From positions 13,208,001 through 13,272,000 of the forward strand of contig NC_088312.1 in assembly GCF_910592395.1 (NCBI RefSeq): a stretch of 64,000 nucleotides of DNA, written 5' to 3'. The notes under the pieces were generated by a model, which saw nothing but the letters and a program-made list of their open reading frames with translations, ran no database searches and was not told the origin of the DNA. This document shows, piece after piece, positions 23,774-34,775 of this stretch. The DNA is from Lineus longissimus (taxonomy: Eukaryota > Nemertea > Pilidiophora > Heteronemertea > Lineidae). The translations under genes were made by a program, and so were the position numbers. Positions within the stretch are counted from its first letter, which is position 1, and each line of letters begins with the position of its first letter.

Positions 23774-24097
23774 ATGACACAGTTGCTTGAAACAGTTAAA
23801 GCTCTCAGCGTTGCTGTAGATGAACTTAAGAGGGAACGAGTAACTGAGGTTGAAACTGATGAACATCATCCAAATGGTCGAGGTCGAGGTCGTGGTACTA
23901 CCCGCACAACAGAACCAAGTGGATGGCGACCAAGATCCCGTGCACCATCATCCCAGACAAGAAGCAGGACATGTTACAACTGTGGCGAGAGTGGACACAT
24001 CTTTAGAGATTGTACCAGACAGGGAGATCCCAGGAAAGTCTGCGATTTTTTGAAAGGGGGAGGAAGACAAGATGACAATGTTCATCAGGGAAACTAA
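23774..24097 (+). CDS. Gypsy Gag C-terminal fragment (nucleocapsid)
   Basis: 107 codons ending in a stop at 24,095. A basic RG-rich stretch (residues about 34-62) precedes one CCHC zinc knuckle, C67-x2-C70-x4-H75-x4-C80, the RNA-binding signature of retrotransposon nucleocapsid. The start shown is only the first in-frame ATG after truncation; the true Gag began upstream. Pol lies in another frame, as expected if expressed by frameshifting. Confidence 0.7.
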   Translation: MTQLLETVKALSVAVDELKRERVTEVETDEHHPNGRGRGRGTTRTTEPSGWRPRSRAPSSQTRSRTCYNCGESGHIFRDCTRQGDPRKVCDFLKGGGRQDDNVHQGN

Positions 24098-24201
24098 AGA
24101 ATGCCTGCGTAGAGGGTCATACGCAGGCAGGCAAAACGGAAGGCCCAAGAAACTGCAACGGTAGTACTCGACAACAACATCCAGTAGATGAACCAAGTAT
24201 C

Positions 24202-24759
24202 TTGTCGAAGCTTATTGGAGACTGGTTGCAATCTCAAGTCGTGGTTGATGGAGTTTTAGGAAAATGTCTGTTAGATTCAGGTTCGCAAGTGAGCACAGTT
24301 TCTGAAACATTTTACCGTACTCATCTTTCACATATAAGACTCTTGGAATCACTTCAACAGGTGATTAGCATTGAAGGGGCTGGTGGGAATCTTTTGCCAT
24401 ATTTGGTATTTATATCTACAGATGTCCAATTTCCAGGTGGTCCAGAGGCTGAAAAGCTTATTGCCTGTCTATTCCTAGTTTGTCCCGATACTGCATTTTC
24501 CTCAGACGTTCCTCTTCTTATTGGTACTAATGTTCTTACTGATTTATGGCCAGAGTCTGTCCCTTTGTGGGCTCCTTCTGAGGTACAGCGTATTTATGCT
24601 TCAGCGATCAATGGAGAGAAGTTTTGTGATAGAGAGAGTGGACGGCTTGGTTCAGTTAAGGTTCTTAATTTCAGGGCAACTGTGGTCAAATCTGTGAGAC
24701 TGTATCCATTCCTGGCATGGCCAAGACAACGAACACTAAGATTGCATATCCAGCTATAG
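24202..24759 (+). CDS. Gypsy aspartic protease region
   Basis: Encodes a retropepsin-like domain: the LLDSGS active-site motif at residues 23-28, then a hydrophobic flap region and PLLIGTNVL at about residue 109, matching the second conserved block of retroviral-type proteases. The frame continues to 24,759 but the coding sequence shifts to the next frame at about 24,720-24,740, indicating an indel. Residue 1 is not a true start; this is part of pol. Confidence 0.7.
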   Translation: MSKLIGDWLQSQVVVDGVLGKCLLDSGSQVSTVSETFYRTHLSHIRLLESLQQVISIEGAGGNLLPYLVFISTDVQFPGGPEAEKLIACLFLVCPDTAFSSDVPLLIGTNVLTDLWPESVPLWAPSEVQRIYASAINGEKFCDRESGRLGSVKVLNFRATVVKSVRLYPFLAWPRQRTLRLHIQL

Positions 24760-25190
24760 TTCAGGAGCCGATTCATGACAACCCCCTGCCTGGAGGTATC
24801 TTAGTGCGAAACACTCTTGTAACTATGCCTGCCACTGGTAAATCTAGAGTTAATGCACATGTGACAAATGTGTCAGAGAGAGAGATTATAATTCCGCCTA
24901 GGTCAACTGTTGCTGACTTGTTCCTTCCTAATTGGGTCAGATCAGTTGGCAATAGCAAGAAACGCCAAGATGTGGATGCGCCTGTGAATTCTGCAAAGTT
25001 GGCGGAGACAACTGAAGAGCCTGAGCCTAGTGAACGCAGTTCTAATCCAGACTTTATAGACAAGTTCCAGTTTGACGAAAGCCTTTCGGCGGAATGGTCT
25101 GGTAGAGCACGAAGCTTGCTGCGAGAATTTCGAGATGTATTCTCAACTCATGACATGGATATAGGTTGTACTGATAATGACAGAACATAG
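24717..25190 (+). pseudogene. Gypsy pol linker in shifted frame
   Basis: This frame continues the polyprotein between protease and RT. Its end (LLREFRDVFSTHDMDIGCT) is the usual lead-in to gypsy reverse transcriptase, whose continuation (EHRIELT) is in the frame starting at 25,177. So one indel lies near 24,740 and a compensating one near 25,180; both must be repaired for a single pol. Confidence 0.65.
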
Positions 25191-28100
25191 GATTGAGTTA
25201 ACCAACGACATTCAATTTAAAGAAAGATCAAGACCTATAGCTCCTCGTGACTTGGAGGATGCTCGGAGACATATCCAACAACTTTTAGATGCGCAAATCA
25301 TCCGTGAATCGAAGAGCCCTTACGCAAGTCCGATTGTATTGGTACGGAAGAAGAACGGTGATGTAAGATTGACAGTTGACTATCGGAAACTAAATAGAAT
25401 CACTGTAAAGGACGCCTACGCTCTTCCAAGAATCGAGGATGCCTTCACAAAGTTATCTGGTTGCCGTTGGTTTTCTACCATGGATCTTAAGTCTGGATAT
25501 CATAATGTGAAGATACGAGAAGAAGATAAGTCACAGACTGCCTTTACTTGTCCATTGGGCTTCTTTGAGTGGAACAGACTTCCACAGGGCGTAACTAATG
25601 CACCAGCAACCTTTCAAAGACTCATGGAGAGATGTTTGGGGAGTACGAATTTAGATTGGGCTCTCGCATTCATAGATGATTTGATAATCTTTTCAACTAC
25701 ACTTGAAGAACATGAATCTAGGTTACGTTTGGCTTTACAACGTTTGCGTCAATTTGGTCTAAAGTTAAGCCCGGAGAAATGTCATTTCTTTCAGAGATCC
25801 GTTCGGTACTTAGGTCATGTGGTATCAGAAAGAGGTATTGAAACTGACCCAAAGAAAGTTGCAGCGGTAAGTAGTTGGCCAAGGCCAGAGAATATGAAAG
25901 AACTCCGTTCTTTGTTAGGATTTATGGGCTACTATCGCAGGTTCATTCAGGGTTTTTCAAAACTGGCACATCCACTGACAGAGTTATTGAAAGGCTATAC
26001 CCATCAAAAGGGGACAAAGTTGATTTCTGATCGTGTCAAGATAAAGAAACCATTCGGTGAGTTATGGACAGCAGACTGTGAGAAAGCATTCCTCATTTTG
26101 ACGACTGCTATTACATCAGCCCTAGTATTAGTGATGGCGAATCCACAGATTACATATGAGCTTCACACAGATGCTAACCTTTCTGGACTTGGAGCTGCTC
26201 TTTATCAAAAGCAAGAAGGAACTTTACAACCAATAGCTTTTGCAAGTCGCGGCTTAAGCAATAGTGAGCGTAACTATCCAGCGCACAAGTTAGAGTTTTT
26301 GTCACTCAAGTGGGCAGTAACAGACAAATTCAAAGACTATTTGTATGGTGCAAAATTCACTGTAAAAACAGATAACAATCGTTTAACCTATGTCATGACC
26401 ACAGCACGTTTAGACGCTACAGGGCAAAGATGGGTGGCCGCACTTTCATCCTTTGACTTCACCATCCAATACATTGCTGGCAAGAAAAATTCTGATGCTG
26501 ATGGACTTTCCAGAAGACCCGAACCGATGGATGACCCTGAGCTACTGGATGACTGGGATCAAGAGGAAGTTACCAACTCCTTATTAGACAGAGCTAAATG
26601 CACAACTGACGTCAAAGTGTTTTTGTGTGCTGCCCTAACCGCCGCTGATGCACCACCAATCATGAGCTTTGCCAATTCCATGGGTGCCATTACTGAATTG
26701 CAGGATGATCCATTCCAAGGGATACCAGTTACGGCATTGAAGAGAAGCCTGATCAGGAAAGCCCAGAGTAGTGACCCCACAATTGGACGCGCCCGAGAGA
26801 TCGTTGGAGCCAATGTTACATTTAACCAAATGCAACGTAGGAAGGAGCTGCCTGCCGTGAGATCCTTGTTAAAGAATTTCAAATCTTTCAAGATCACCGA
26901 TGGACTACGTTACAAGGGTAGCAACCTTAATGGGAAGCATTTTGACCGATTAGTGGTACCTGCAGAATATAGAGCTCGAGTGTTTACAGGAATTCATGAT
27001 GACATGGGACACCTAGGTTCCGAGCGTGCAATCGGCATAGCCAGAATGCGCTTCTATTGGGTAGGCATGGAGCAAGACATACACCGTTACTGCCGCCATT
27101 GCCAGAGATGTACTTTGAGGAAGGCGAGCAACAATCGCCCTGCTATGTTGAATAAGTTACAGTCTACAGGGCCTATGGACCTTGTGTGTATTGATTTCTT
27201 GTATGTTGATCAGGATGAAGCTGGCAGGGAGAATATATTGGTTGTTACCGACCACTTCACACGTTTTGCAAGGGCGTTTGTCACAAAGAAGCAGACTGCC
27301 AAAGAGGTAGCAGCAATGTTGTGGAAAGGATTCTTCTTAGACTTTGGTTTTCCGCGAAGACTTCACTCTGACAAAGGGGCTTGTTTCACTGGCAAATTAG
27401 TAACTCAACTGCAAGAGATATCAGGAATTGAAAGTTCCCTTACAATCCCATACCACCCGCAAGGGAACAGTCAGTGTGAGCGGTTTAATCGCACTTTCAT
27501 TGGCATGTTAGGGACACTTGATGCGGAGCGCAAGTCACAATGGTCTAAACATATTAAGTATTTAGTGCATGCGTACAACTGTACCATTAACGACTCCACA
27601 AGATTCTCACCATTTGAGCTGATGTTTGGAAGGCAACCCCGACTACCAATAGACTGGTACTTCGGAATTAAGGATCAGTCAGGAGAAGAAGATAGGTCGT
27701 TCGACAAGTACGTACAGGAACTCAAGAGTAGTCTCAAGGAGGCATACGATAAGGCCTGTGAAGCATCCGACAAGAATCACGCCAACAACAAGAACAGACA
27801 TGACAAGAAGGTCAGACGGGTAGATTTAAACATGGGTGACCGAGTACTGGTCAAGAACGTGAGCGTCAGAGGCAGACATAAACTGGCAGATGCGTGGTGT
27901 CCGGACATTTACAGGGTGTGCAAGCAGATCGGCGGAGATGATTCTCCTGTATACATGGTACGGAGAGAGGATGGAAAAGGAACAACCCGAGTTTTACATA
28001 GGAATCTTCTGTTACCTTGTGGATTCCTACCACTTCCAGGGGTAAAGGATACTCAACAACCAACTCCATCAAGTTCAGACCGCCCAGTCCCTAAACCCCG

Positions 28101-28449
28101 GAAGAAGACCATATCAGTACCAGTACAAGAAGAATTTGCACAAACAGTGTCTAGCTCAGAGAATGAGCGGCCTTTTTGGGATACTTCCGATTCCGAGTCT
28201 GAACAGGATATACCACAGACAATTCCACAACTAGCAACACCGGCCGCTGCTGATCAGCAGACTGCTGATTATGATAGTCCGCCAAGAAGATCGGGGAGAC
28301 ATCGTGGCCCACCAGAACGTTTAGGATATGACGCATTGGGGAATCCAAGTGTTCATCAACAGAATGCTGTTGCTCAGTTATTTGGAGCTGTTGCTGCACT
28401 TGCGGGGGCTACAACTATCCCGGTGATAAGGCGTAGCTATCCAACTTAA
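25177..28449 (+). CDS. Gypsy pol: reverse transcriptase, RNase H, integrase
   Basis: 1,090 open codons. RT has VDYRKLN (residues 67-73) and the catalytic FIDD box (165-168), a variant of YxDD. RNase H begins at HTDA (about 329). Integrase has the HHCC zinc region from about residue 606, then D673, D732 (HSDKG) and E768, with 35 residues between the last two, which fits DD35E. The C-terminal tail is a GPY-like region plus a Pro/Ser-rich end; no chromodomain seen. All catalytic residues survive, so this part is young or recently active, though the whole element cannot be autonomous as it stands. The first codon is not a genuine start: pol is frameshifted just upstream. Confidence 0.85.
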   Translation: MTEHRIELTNDIQFKERSRPIAPRDLEDARRHIQQLLDAQIIRESKSPYASPIVLVRKKNGDVRLTVDYRKLNRITVKDAYALPRIEDAFTKLSGCRWFSTMDLKSGYHNVKIREEDKSQTAFTCPLGFFEWNRLPQGVTNAPATFQRLMERCLGSTNLDWALAFIDDLIIFSTTLEEHESRLRLALQRLRQFGLKLSPEKCHFFQRSVRYLGHVVSERGIETDPKKVAAVSSWPRPENMKELRSLLGFMGYYRRFIQGFSKLAHPLTELLKGYTHQKGTKLISDRVKIKKPFGELWTADCEKAFLILTTAITSALVLVMANPQITYELHTDANLSGLGAALYQKQEGTLQPIAFASRGLSNSERNYPAHKLEFLSLKWAVTDKFKDYLYGAKFTVKTDNNRLTYVMTTARLDATGQRWVAALSSFDFTIQYIAGKKNSDADGLSRRPEPMDDPELLDDWDQEEVTNSLLDRAKCTTDVKVFLCAALTAADAPPIMSFANSMGAITELQDDPFQGIPVTALKRSLIRKAQSSDPTIGRAREIVGANVTFNQMQRRKELPAVRSLLKNFKSFKITDGLRYKGSNLNGKHFDRLVVPAEYRARVFTGIHDDMGHLGSERAIGIARMRFYWVGMEQDIHRYCRHCQRCTLRKASNNRPAMLNKLQSTGPMDLVCIDFLYVDQDEAGRENILVVTDHFTRFARAFVTKKQTAKEVAAMLWKGFFLDFGFPRRLHSDKGACFTGKLVTQLQEISGIESSLTIPYHPQGNSQCERFNRTFIGMLGTLDAERKSQWSKHIKYLVHAYNCTINDSTRFSPFELMFGRQPRLPIDWYFGIKDQSGEEDRSFDKYVQELKSSLKEAYDKACEASDKNHANNKNRHDKKVRRVDLNMGDRVLVKNVSVRGRHKLADAWCPDIYRVCKQIGGDDSPVYMVRREDGKGTTRVLHRNLLLPCGFLPLPGVKDTQQPTPSSSDRPVPKPRKKTISVPVQEEFAQTVSSSENERPFWDTSDSESEQDIPQTIPQLATPAAADQQTADYDSPPRRSGRHRGPPERLGYDALGNPSVHQQNAVAQLFGAVAALAGATTIPVIRRSYPT

Positions 28450-28614
28450 TATGTGTTGCATTTATACTTCAACGCCTTGAACTCGATTTTGAGAATTTAT
28501 ATAGGAAGGAGTGGAGTGAACTGTTTGTAAAGTGCATTTCTGTGACAATCATGGATGTTATGGTTGCTTACGAGTTAGTTTAGCTAAGTTGATTCAGTTC
28601 AAAGGTTTAGATAA

Positions 28615-29173
28615 TGTGACACACCCTGCTACACAGCAGTGTGTTGGAAATTTCACTTGCTGGTCATTGTTATGAGACATGACTTTTGTGTGTGATTTGA
28701 TGTTGTAACTAAGTTCATCCTGATGTATGTTAATCATCTCTAGGAATTGCCGTTATTGAACAAACCCTGTAGGATTATCCGGGTAGAGTTAGGTACATGT
28801 AGTTGATGGTAGCTGATATTTTTCTCTTTGTTTTCTTTTGGAAAATAAACGTTTGAACAATAAACGCTGTATTAGTGTTTTCATTCTCTAGCTGGAGGTA
28901 GTTTTGTGTTCAACCCGCCCTTAATTTGTATTAGTACATGTTCTTAATTGGGGAAGACATTGCCAGGTGGGTGACCCATCACTCTTTTTTTTGTAAAATT
29001 TATGTTTTTCTAATTAGCTGCGTATGTATATAGTGTATGCTCTACAAGCACACCCCCTACAACTTGTGATTCATAGTATTTAGTGCAACATTTAGAAATA
29101 AACACCACATTCGCATATCCAGACGTGTTGTAGTTATAATTAGGGTATCGATCCACGATTTTCGGTTGTTACA
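28615..29173 (+). repeat. Candidate 3' LTR of gypsy element
   Basis: Starts TGTGACAC and ends GTTGTTACA, giving TG...CA ends, and contains AATAAA signals at about 28,843, 28,857 and 29,097. With no 5' LTR to compare, the limits are a guess from end motifs. Confidence 0.35.
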
Positions 29174-29219
29174 TTAAGTAGTATTTAGGTGTAAGACTTT
29201 GACTTAAGTGTGTTTATGA

Positions 29220-29575
29220 ATACCGGCCCTGGGTTCGAGACAGGAAACCAAAGCTCACTGAGCTCCAACTTTGGCGTTGAAACGGTCCAAGAAAGTAACT
29301 GCCTGGAATAGAGCTTTCGGAGTCTGTGCTCCGCGGCTATAGGACGCATTGCCTACACCATGTACACACCCTAGGCAGACTGATTGTTTTATCAGTTTTA
29401 AGATGAGTATTAGGACCTACCTTTTTACGGAGGCTTTTAAAACGTACATGACTATTAATGGTTTCAACAGTGTTTTAAAATGTCTTTCTGTATTTTCATG
29501 CTTGTTAATGTTTTTGTAAAGCGCTACTGACAATTGATTTTTAAGTGGCGCTATATAAAAATAAACTATACATTT
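29220..29575 (+). pseudogene. LINE 3' end (CR1/L2 type), first
   Basis: Decayed frame with AWNRAFGVCAPRL followed by a TYLFTEAF motif, the usual C-terminus of CR1/L2 ORF2, then a 3' UTR with GTAAAGCGCTAC and GGCGCTATATAAAAATAAA, the typical tail of this clade. Only the last 350 bp are present. Confidence 0.65.
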
Positions 29576-29899
29576 TCAGGTCCCACAGTTCTTTCACATT
29601 TTGCACTTTTTCATTGGTGGTTTCTTGCCACTGCCTTGATATGATCAGATCTCCCTGATCGGCACTCTTTCATTTTCTAACAGCTTAACTCACCCATATA
29701 ATACCTGACGTGATGAGCTGTACACACCAACTAAATTGTTCTTTCACCCTTGTACTAATCTGATCCAATACCTATTATTAGTAGTATTACTTATATCGAA
29801 CTGGTTCAAAATTAATGGTATATTTTGTGAATGCCAGATATTCAAAATTGGGCTGGTTCCTCGGCAAATTAATGCAGCACCTTGTAACGTGCTATTTGG

Positions 29900-30280
29900 A
29901 TGACATCATCGCTTAAAACATTGGTGCTCGTCTGGAAGTGCCTGCACGGTCGGGCCCCTCAGTACCTCGCTGAGATGATCAATGTCTATGAGCCAGAAAG
30001 GCACCTGCGGTTAGCACACGACCTATCACTTGTAGTTCGGCGTGCAAAAAGAACATACGGCGAGCGGGCATTTGGCCACTCGGCCCCCACGCTCTGGAAC
30101 CGGCTGCCGACCAACATCCGGGCAGCCGCGACCCTTAAGGAATTTCGCGGATTGTTGAAGACAGAGCTGTTTAGTCAGGTGTGATCTTTTTATCTGTAAA
30201 GCGCTCGTGAACGAGCATTTTGCTTGAAACGGGCGCTATAGAAATATGGTATTTACATTACATTACATTACATTACATCG
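29900..30280 (+). pseudogene. LINE 3' end (CR1/L2 type), second
   Basis: 94 codons (29,900-30,184) from LKTLVLVWKCLHG through ERAFGHSAPTLWNRLP to the stop: the C-terminal region of a CR1/L2 ORF2. The 3' UTR ends GGGCGCTATAGAAATATGGT followed by five ATTAC repeats, the 3' microsatellite typical of the clade. 5' truncated. Confidence 0.75.
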
Positions 30281-30804
30281 CTGTGCAGGCATAACGATTT
30301 TGAATGTCCTTATGGAAACACTGTCCCGGGACAAGGATTACATCATAGCATGCACTTTTGATCTATGAAGTTTGATTGTGATGGGTTCTGATCGGAACCA
30401 TACATTGATCCGTCAACATTATACTGGCAGTCGGACTCTTTTTTCGAGGAAGGATGGGGTGGGGGGGGGGGGGGGTGCTGAACCATTGCCTTTCTACACA
30501 GTCAATTTCAATCCCTCCAAAGGGATCAGGGTTATCTTCACAACTAGGGTGGCTATTCGGACAGCGTCAGCAAGCTTTAAACAATTACTCTTTCGATCAG
30601 ATATTAAACAGACGCTTTTTTCCAAGCTTCATAGAATCGTATTTTGCTCAGTCGTAAGAGAGATGTTTTATTCCAATGCGTTTTTGCACATAAAGGACTG
30701 ATTCCACTTCAGCGGGAAACCTCCGCGGCTGGCCGTTGTGGCGAACTTTCAAATGCAAAACTAGCAAACGCGGTATGCAAACTGCCGCAGTTTTCTACAA
30801 ATGC
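30281..30804. other. No gene seen; poly-G tract
   Basis: Poly-G run near 30,458. Frames over it (30,372-30,701) are broken by the homopolymer and unsupported. Confidence 0.5.
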
Positions 30805-31830
30805 GCTGTTAAGTTGAATAAATCCTTTAACCCTATAATCTTCTACGAACCACCTATGCCTGTCCCTCTGATATAGATTGGGCATTTATTAGGCGGCAAA
30901 TGGCTTTTACATAAGACGTTCTCTGCATTGCCATATTACTTATATAATGCCCTACACCGGTATGTCACTAAGACTATTCACTATCTCAGAGAAATTGACC
31001 TCCACATTTATAATCGTTGGGGTCAGTTAAAGATGTTGCAGTGGGGTATATGCAACCACAACTGCCTGTTACATTTAGGAGTGCTCTTCTCGGCAGGTGT
31101 CGGGTTAATCAGAACAAAACTCAGCTAAATATTCCCATAAGTCAGAATAAAAAACTTCCCCATGCGTCGGGAAATCTTTTCGACATTCATCAAAGAAAGT
31201 TTAAACATTATTCGTTAGCTATCATGCGTGGATTTCTATACAATCGATTGTTTTGGGCATAAATATGATGAAAGTTAGAACAATACGCGTCGATGAAAGC
31301 GTTTCTACATTATGCGTCGGCTTCGACATTATCCGTTGTAACATCACTGCCATTCCAGCAAGCCCCACAACCATGGCTATAGGCGTGCAACGCGGGGTGT
31401 GATTCGGCGTTTCGATATCATTATTATTAGGTTCTGATATAAAATCATAGATCACGTTCATACAAAATACGTCTTCGTTGTTACTGGTGTAAGATGTATA
31501 ACAGAGCCAATCGTTAATGTCCAGAACAATTGTCACGTTAATCCAGAATGATGTCATTGATGCCATGTGCTTACTCGATTAACAAGAATGCTTCAATTCC
31601 CCATTTCAAACCATAAGTAAAGCATAGACTTTATCAAATCCTGCCATTACCTATAAAATGTGATTTTTATTTTGAGCAATTCCCAGTATGGGTCTCCTCT
31701 TTATCATGTTGCAATCGATAATACAATTGTTCAATTTAATAATGATGAGAAAATTGATGAAATCAGTCGATTGTACTATTTTGCCACTAACAGTGTTTTT
31801 ATCAGAAGAGGCCAATGAATACATTATTGC
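30805..31830 (+). repeat. 1-kb duplicated block, copy 1
   Basis: Direct, roughly collinear repeat of 61,135-62,112, beginning AAGTTGAATAAATCC and ending CCAATGAATACATTATTGCC. The frame 30,928-31,128 corresponds to 61,239-61,448 and keeps the IHYLREIDLHIYNRWGQLKM stretch. No domain recognised and no start context. In the window the second copy abuts the upstream side of copy C, so this may be a fragment of a further duplication. Confidence 0.65.
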
Positions 31831-32388
31831 CTTAACGCCATATTGATCATCATCATTGTAATTGTTTTGTCAGGTCCCCGTATCGGGTAGTCCAAAATAA
31901 TCATATTCATCGTATTAATTTGCGGATCATGTGGAGGTGTGTGCATAGAAAATAGAGTGGTTGAGATATAGATCTGAGAACGAGAATGAGAACGAGGTGG
32001 CATATTTTGACGACGGATTTCGCGTGTCCGAATAGCAACATAAGCAACACGACACTTTGCGAGCTGTGCAAGAACCCCTCACTACAAATGACTCCAAACA
32101 AAGATGGTCAATGTTGGGCCGTACTCTACGTGCGGACATCGACCGACACACCTAGCCTGCTTTAAGTCCATGCACAGATGCATTTTACCTCGGCGACATC
32201 ATTTCTCGCGGACATTGATCTCCACGTACACGTCACTATATACTGGAGGGTGTCGGGTCTCTTATTGGGTTCGTTTTTATTACATCTTTTAGATGACGAC
32301 TTTTTTTTCGATTGAGGGAATGCAGGGGATTGCAGACGACCGTGAGCCGAGATGGATGCCAGCCTGAGTAAATGGTGCAGAGCATAGC
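31831..32388. other. No gene seen
   Basis: Several short frames, none with recognisable motifs. Ends with the 6-bp CATAGC that flanks the next element. Confidence 0.5.
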
Positions 32389-32896
32389 TACGGAAGCGTA
32401 TTAGTGCCAAGTAAAAAAAAGTTTTGGTATCAATGAAGAATTTTTTTTAATCACTTACGTACGAGATAGTATCACGTAATAACGCGATCATTCGCACTAT
32501 TGCGTACGTACGTGATACTAACGCGGGATTACGAGATAACTATCACGTAATTACGAGGTAACTAACGCGTAATTATGCGATAACTAACACGTAATTACGA
32601 GATGACTAACGCGTAATTACGAGATAACTATCACGTTATTACGCGATAACTAACACGTAATTACGAACTAGTTTTCTTGTAATATCACGTTATTACGCGA
32701 TAACTAACACGTAATTACGTGATAGTTTTCTCCTAATAACGTGATAGTTATCTCGTAATTACGTGTTAGTATCATGTACGTACGCAATAGCGCGAATTAT
32801 CGCGTTATTACGTGAAACTATGTAGTACTTACGTGATAAATTTTTTTTTTCATTTATGCCAGAAACTTTTTCACTTGGCACTAATACGCTTCCGTA
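32389..32896. mobile_element. 508-bp MITE of tandem palindromic units, CATAGC TSD
   Basis: Terminal inverted repeats TACGGAAGCGTATTAGTGCC at both ends, each followed by an A/T-rich tract. The core (32,455-32,835) is a chain of units of about 20 bp combining TAACTAACGCGTAA and TTACGAGA, itself largely palindromic about 32,650. CATAGC at 32,383-32,388 and 32,897-32,902 is a perfect 6-bp duplication. No ORF. Confidence 0.8.
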
Positions 32897-33450
32897 CATA
32901 GCGGAAGGAAATGGGAAAGAAGTGTTCTTAGTTTACAGGGTGTTTCAAAAAAAAGAAACCGAGATTAATTGGTTAATTTCATCTAGTGGTTCTGGCACAA
33001 CTACCACATCTGAGACTTCTTTCATGCTTTCAATTAACTTTGATTTTTTTAATAAAACAAACGTTTTACTCCCTTATCGTTTCGAGCCCATATGGTACTG
33101 TTGAAATTACATCGTCTAAAATATATCTCCTATCATCGAATGGATTTAAACTGCGTTTATTAACTTCCTCCACAAACATACTGTGCTTATCAGATCGTAT
33201 TGGATAACATGACCTAAGTTGGGGTCAAAGGTGAAACAAATACTTTGTTAGGCCAAAAAAGTTAATGTTATGTTTCTGGTTTCCGCCCGCCCAATTCCAA
33301 CCCCAGCACGTCAATGCCTTTTTATTTTCCAATTCAGTAGCCACGCAGATGATATCCTGCACCTCAGCGCCACGTGGCGTTTATTTGAACTACCCTATTA
33401 TACGCATGACTCATCGTTGGAATATCCCTCAGGCGTGCATTAATTTAAGG

Positions 33451-33619
33451 AATTGAACCCGAGGCGGAGGACCTTGGTTGAGTTACCAAGACACTCGAGG
33501 GTGGAGCTAAAATACAGTCCAAACCCGAGCCGACAGGCGAGGGTTTGGACGAAATTTTAGCTCCACCCGAGAGTGTCTTGGTAACTCAACCAAGGTCCGA
33601 AGCCGAGGGTTCAATTTCT
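33451..33619. mobile_element. Hairpin MITE, copy 1
   Basis: Two arms of about 75 bp (core ACCTTGGTTGAGTTACC, inverted at 33,570-33,590) with a TTTAGCTCCACCC motif. Related copies at 47,516-47,679 and, as a partial copy, 37,570-37,690 share the right end TTCTATTCTAAAA and the GGAGCTAAAAT core. Confidence 0.7.
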
Positions 33620-33765
33620 ATTCTAAAATACCTCAAACTTAAAAAGATAGGCCACGAAAATAACTTGAATATGTGCGAATTTGGCAAATTCCATCCATCG
33701 CCGGCCCGGCCGGAGCGCCGGTAGCGCCGTTGTTACATTATGTTACGGCAACGTAATACAGAAAA

Positions 33766-34775
33766 TGGGGTAGTTGTAAAACAAGAAACACAGAAACGAA
33801 ACAGAAACACAGAAACACAGAAACGAAACGCAGAAACCAGTCTTGTGGCGAATTCTGGTCTGCAAACTCCATCTTGTTGCCATGGTTGTGGCCGCGAACG
33901 CGGGTGTAACTAAAACCGGTATTCAGTCGGAATGGAAGGAGGAATGCTCATTTCCCAATACCCCTTTTAGCCTCATCAACGTGTGCGCAGATTGGCAGCA
34001 TCCGGCCTTGATCGTGCCAATACACTACATGTATGTACTACACGGCGTAAATAGAAAATAGTCCTTCGAATAGCGAGTCCTGTTCTTTTGTACATTCCAT
34101 GGCCTGTGCACGACACTAGGCTGAACTTCCCTACTGCAACCTCATTAACATAAACATATATTTAAAGGGACTATTTAAAGGCAGCAGCTGGGCAGGCAAG
34201 ATTGAGCTACTCCAAGTCCAAGTCTAGTGCCCGCCCCCCCCCCCCCACTTTACTCTATTCTAGTCGCCAAAATTGGTCTCTCACGTCTCACATAACGTCG
34301 AAATGATTCACCCATGTACTGGTACCGTACCTTGCATTTAGTGCTGCATCAGACGGGATTTGTAGGATGATCCTGGTACTTCATGTAAATTGAACACTAC
34401 AAGGCAAGATGTTGCACTGCACCTTCATTTAAAATAACATGCTGTAGGAATCGAATCGAACCTACCAAAGTACTACACCACCACCTCAAAAGACTTCACA
34501 TATCGTGCCGCCCCCTCCCCCCCCCCCCCCCCCCCCCCCCCAAAGTTGCTCCATGTATCCCCTCAACAACTCTATTGCATTCCGGCTGGCCGCAACCCAC
34601 CAACCTCAGATTTTACTTTTAAACGACAATAACAACGGATTGGGCAAGGAAAGTATCGGCGTGCCGCTTGATTCCAACCTTTTTGAAAACCCGTTTGATT
34701 TTCGTTTCTGCGTTTCGTTTCTGCGTTTCTGTGTTTCTGTTTCGTTTCTGTGTTTCTTGTTTTACAACTACCCCA
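33766..34775. mobile_element. 1.0-kb TIR element with GAAAA duplication
   Basis: Terminal inverted repeats of about 75 bp start TGGGGTAGTTGTAAAACAAG and continue as GAAACACA/GAAACGAAAC tandem units. Perfect 5-bp GAAAA at 33,761-33,765 and 34,776-34,780. The interior has a diverged copy of the TTAAAGGGACTATTTAAAGGC-like repeat seen at 9,187 and 53,915, and a poly-C run near 34,517. Open frames at 33,843 and 34,505 have no homology I recognise. Confidence 0.7.

Larger units (their letters stand above)
23702..29173 (+). mobile_element. 5'-truncated Ty3/gypsy LTR retrotransposon
   Basis: Order gag C-terminus, protease, reverse transcriptase, RNase H, integrase, consistent with Metaviridae. The 5' LTR, primer-binding site and most of gag are missing: the element starts abruptly against a LINE fragment. 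The 3' end probably includes an LTR (28,615-29,173). Pol is nearly intact, with two compensating frameshifts. Confidence 0.85.

Noticed and set aside
26559-26897. Minus-strand frame in the gypsy pol
   Set aside because: Antisense shadow of a long, motif-rich coding frame.
31222-31566. 114-codon minus frame in the duplicated block
   Set aside because: Frame is broken in the other block copy (61,600-61,850), where a hairpin replaces part of it.
32455-32835. CRISPR-like regular repeats
   Set aside because: Units are contiguous with no unique spacers, mutually inverted, and bounded by transposon termini in a eukaryotic context.
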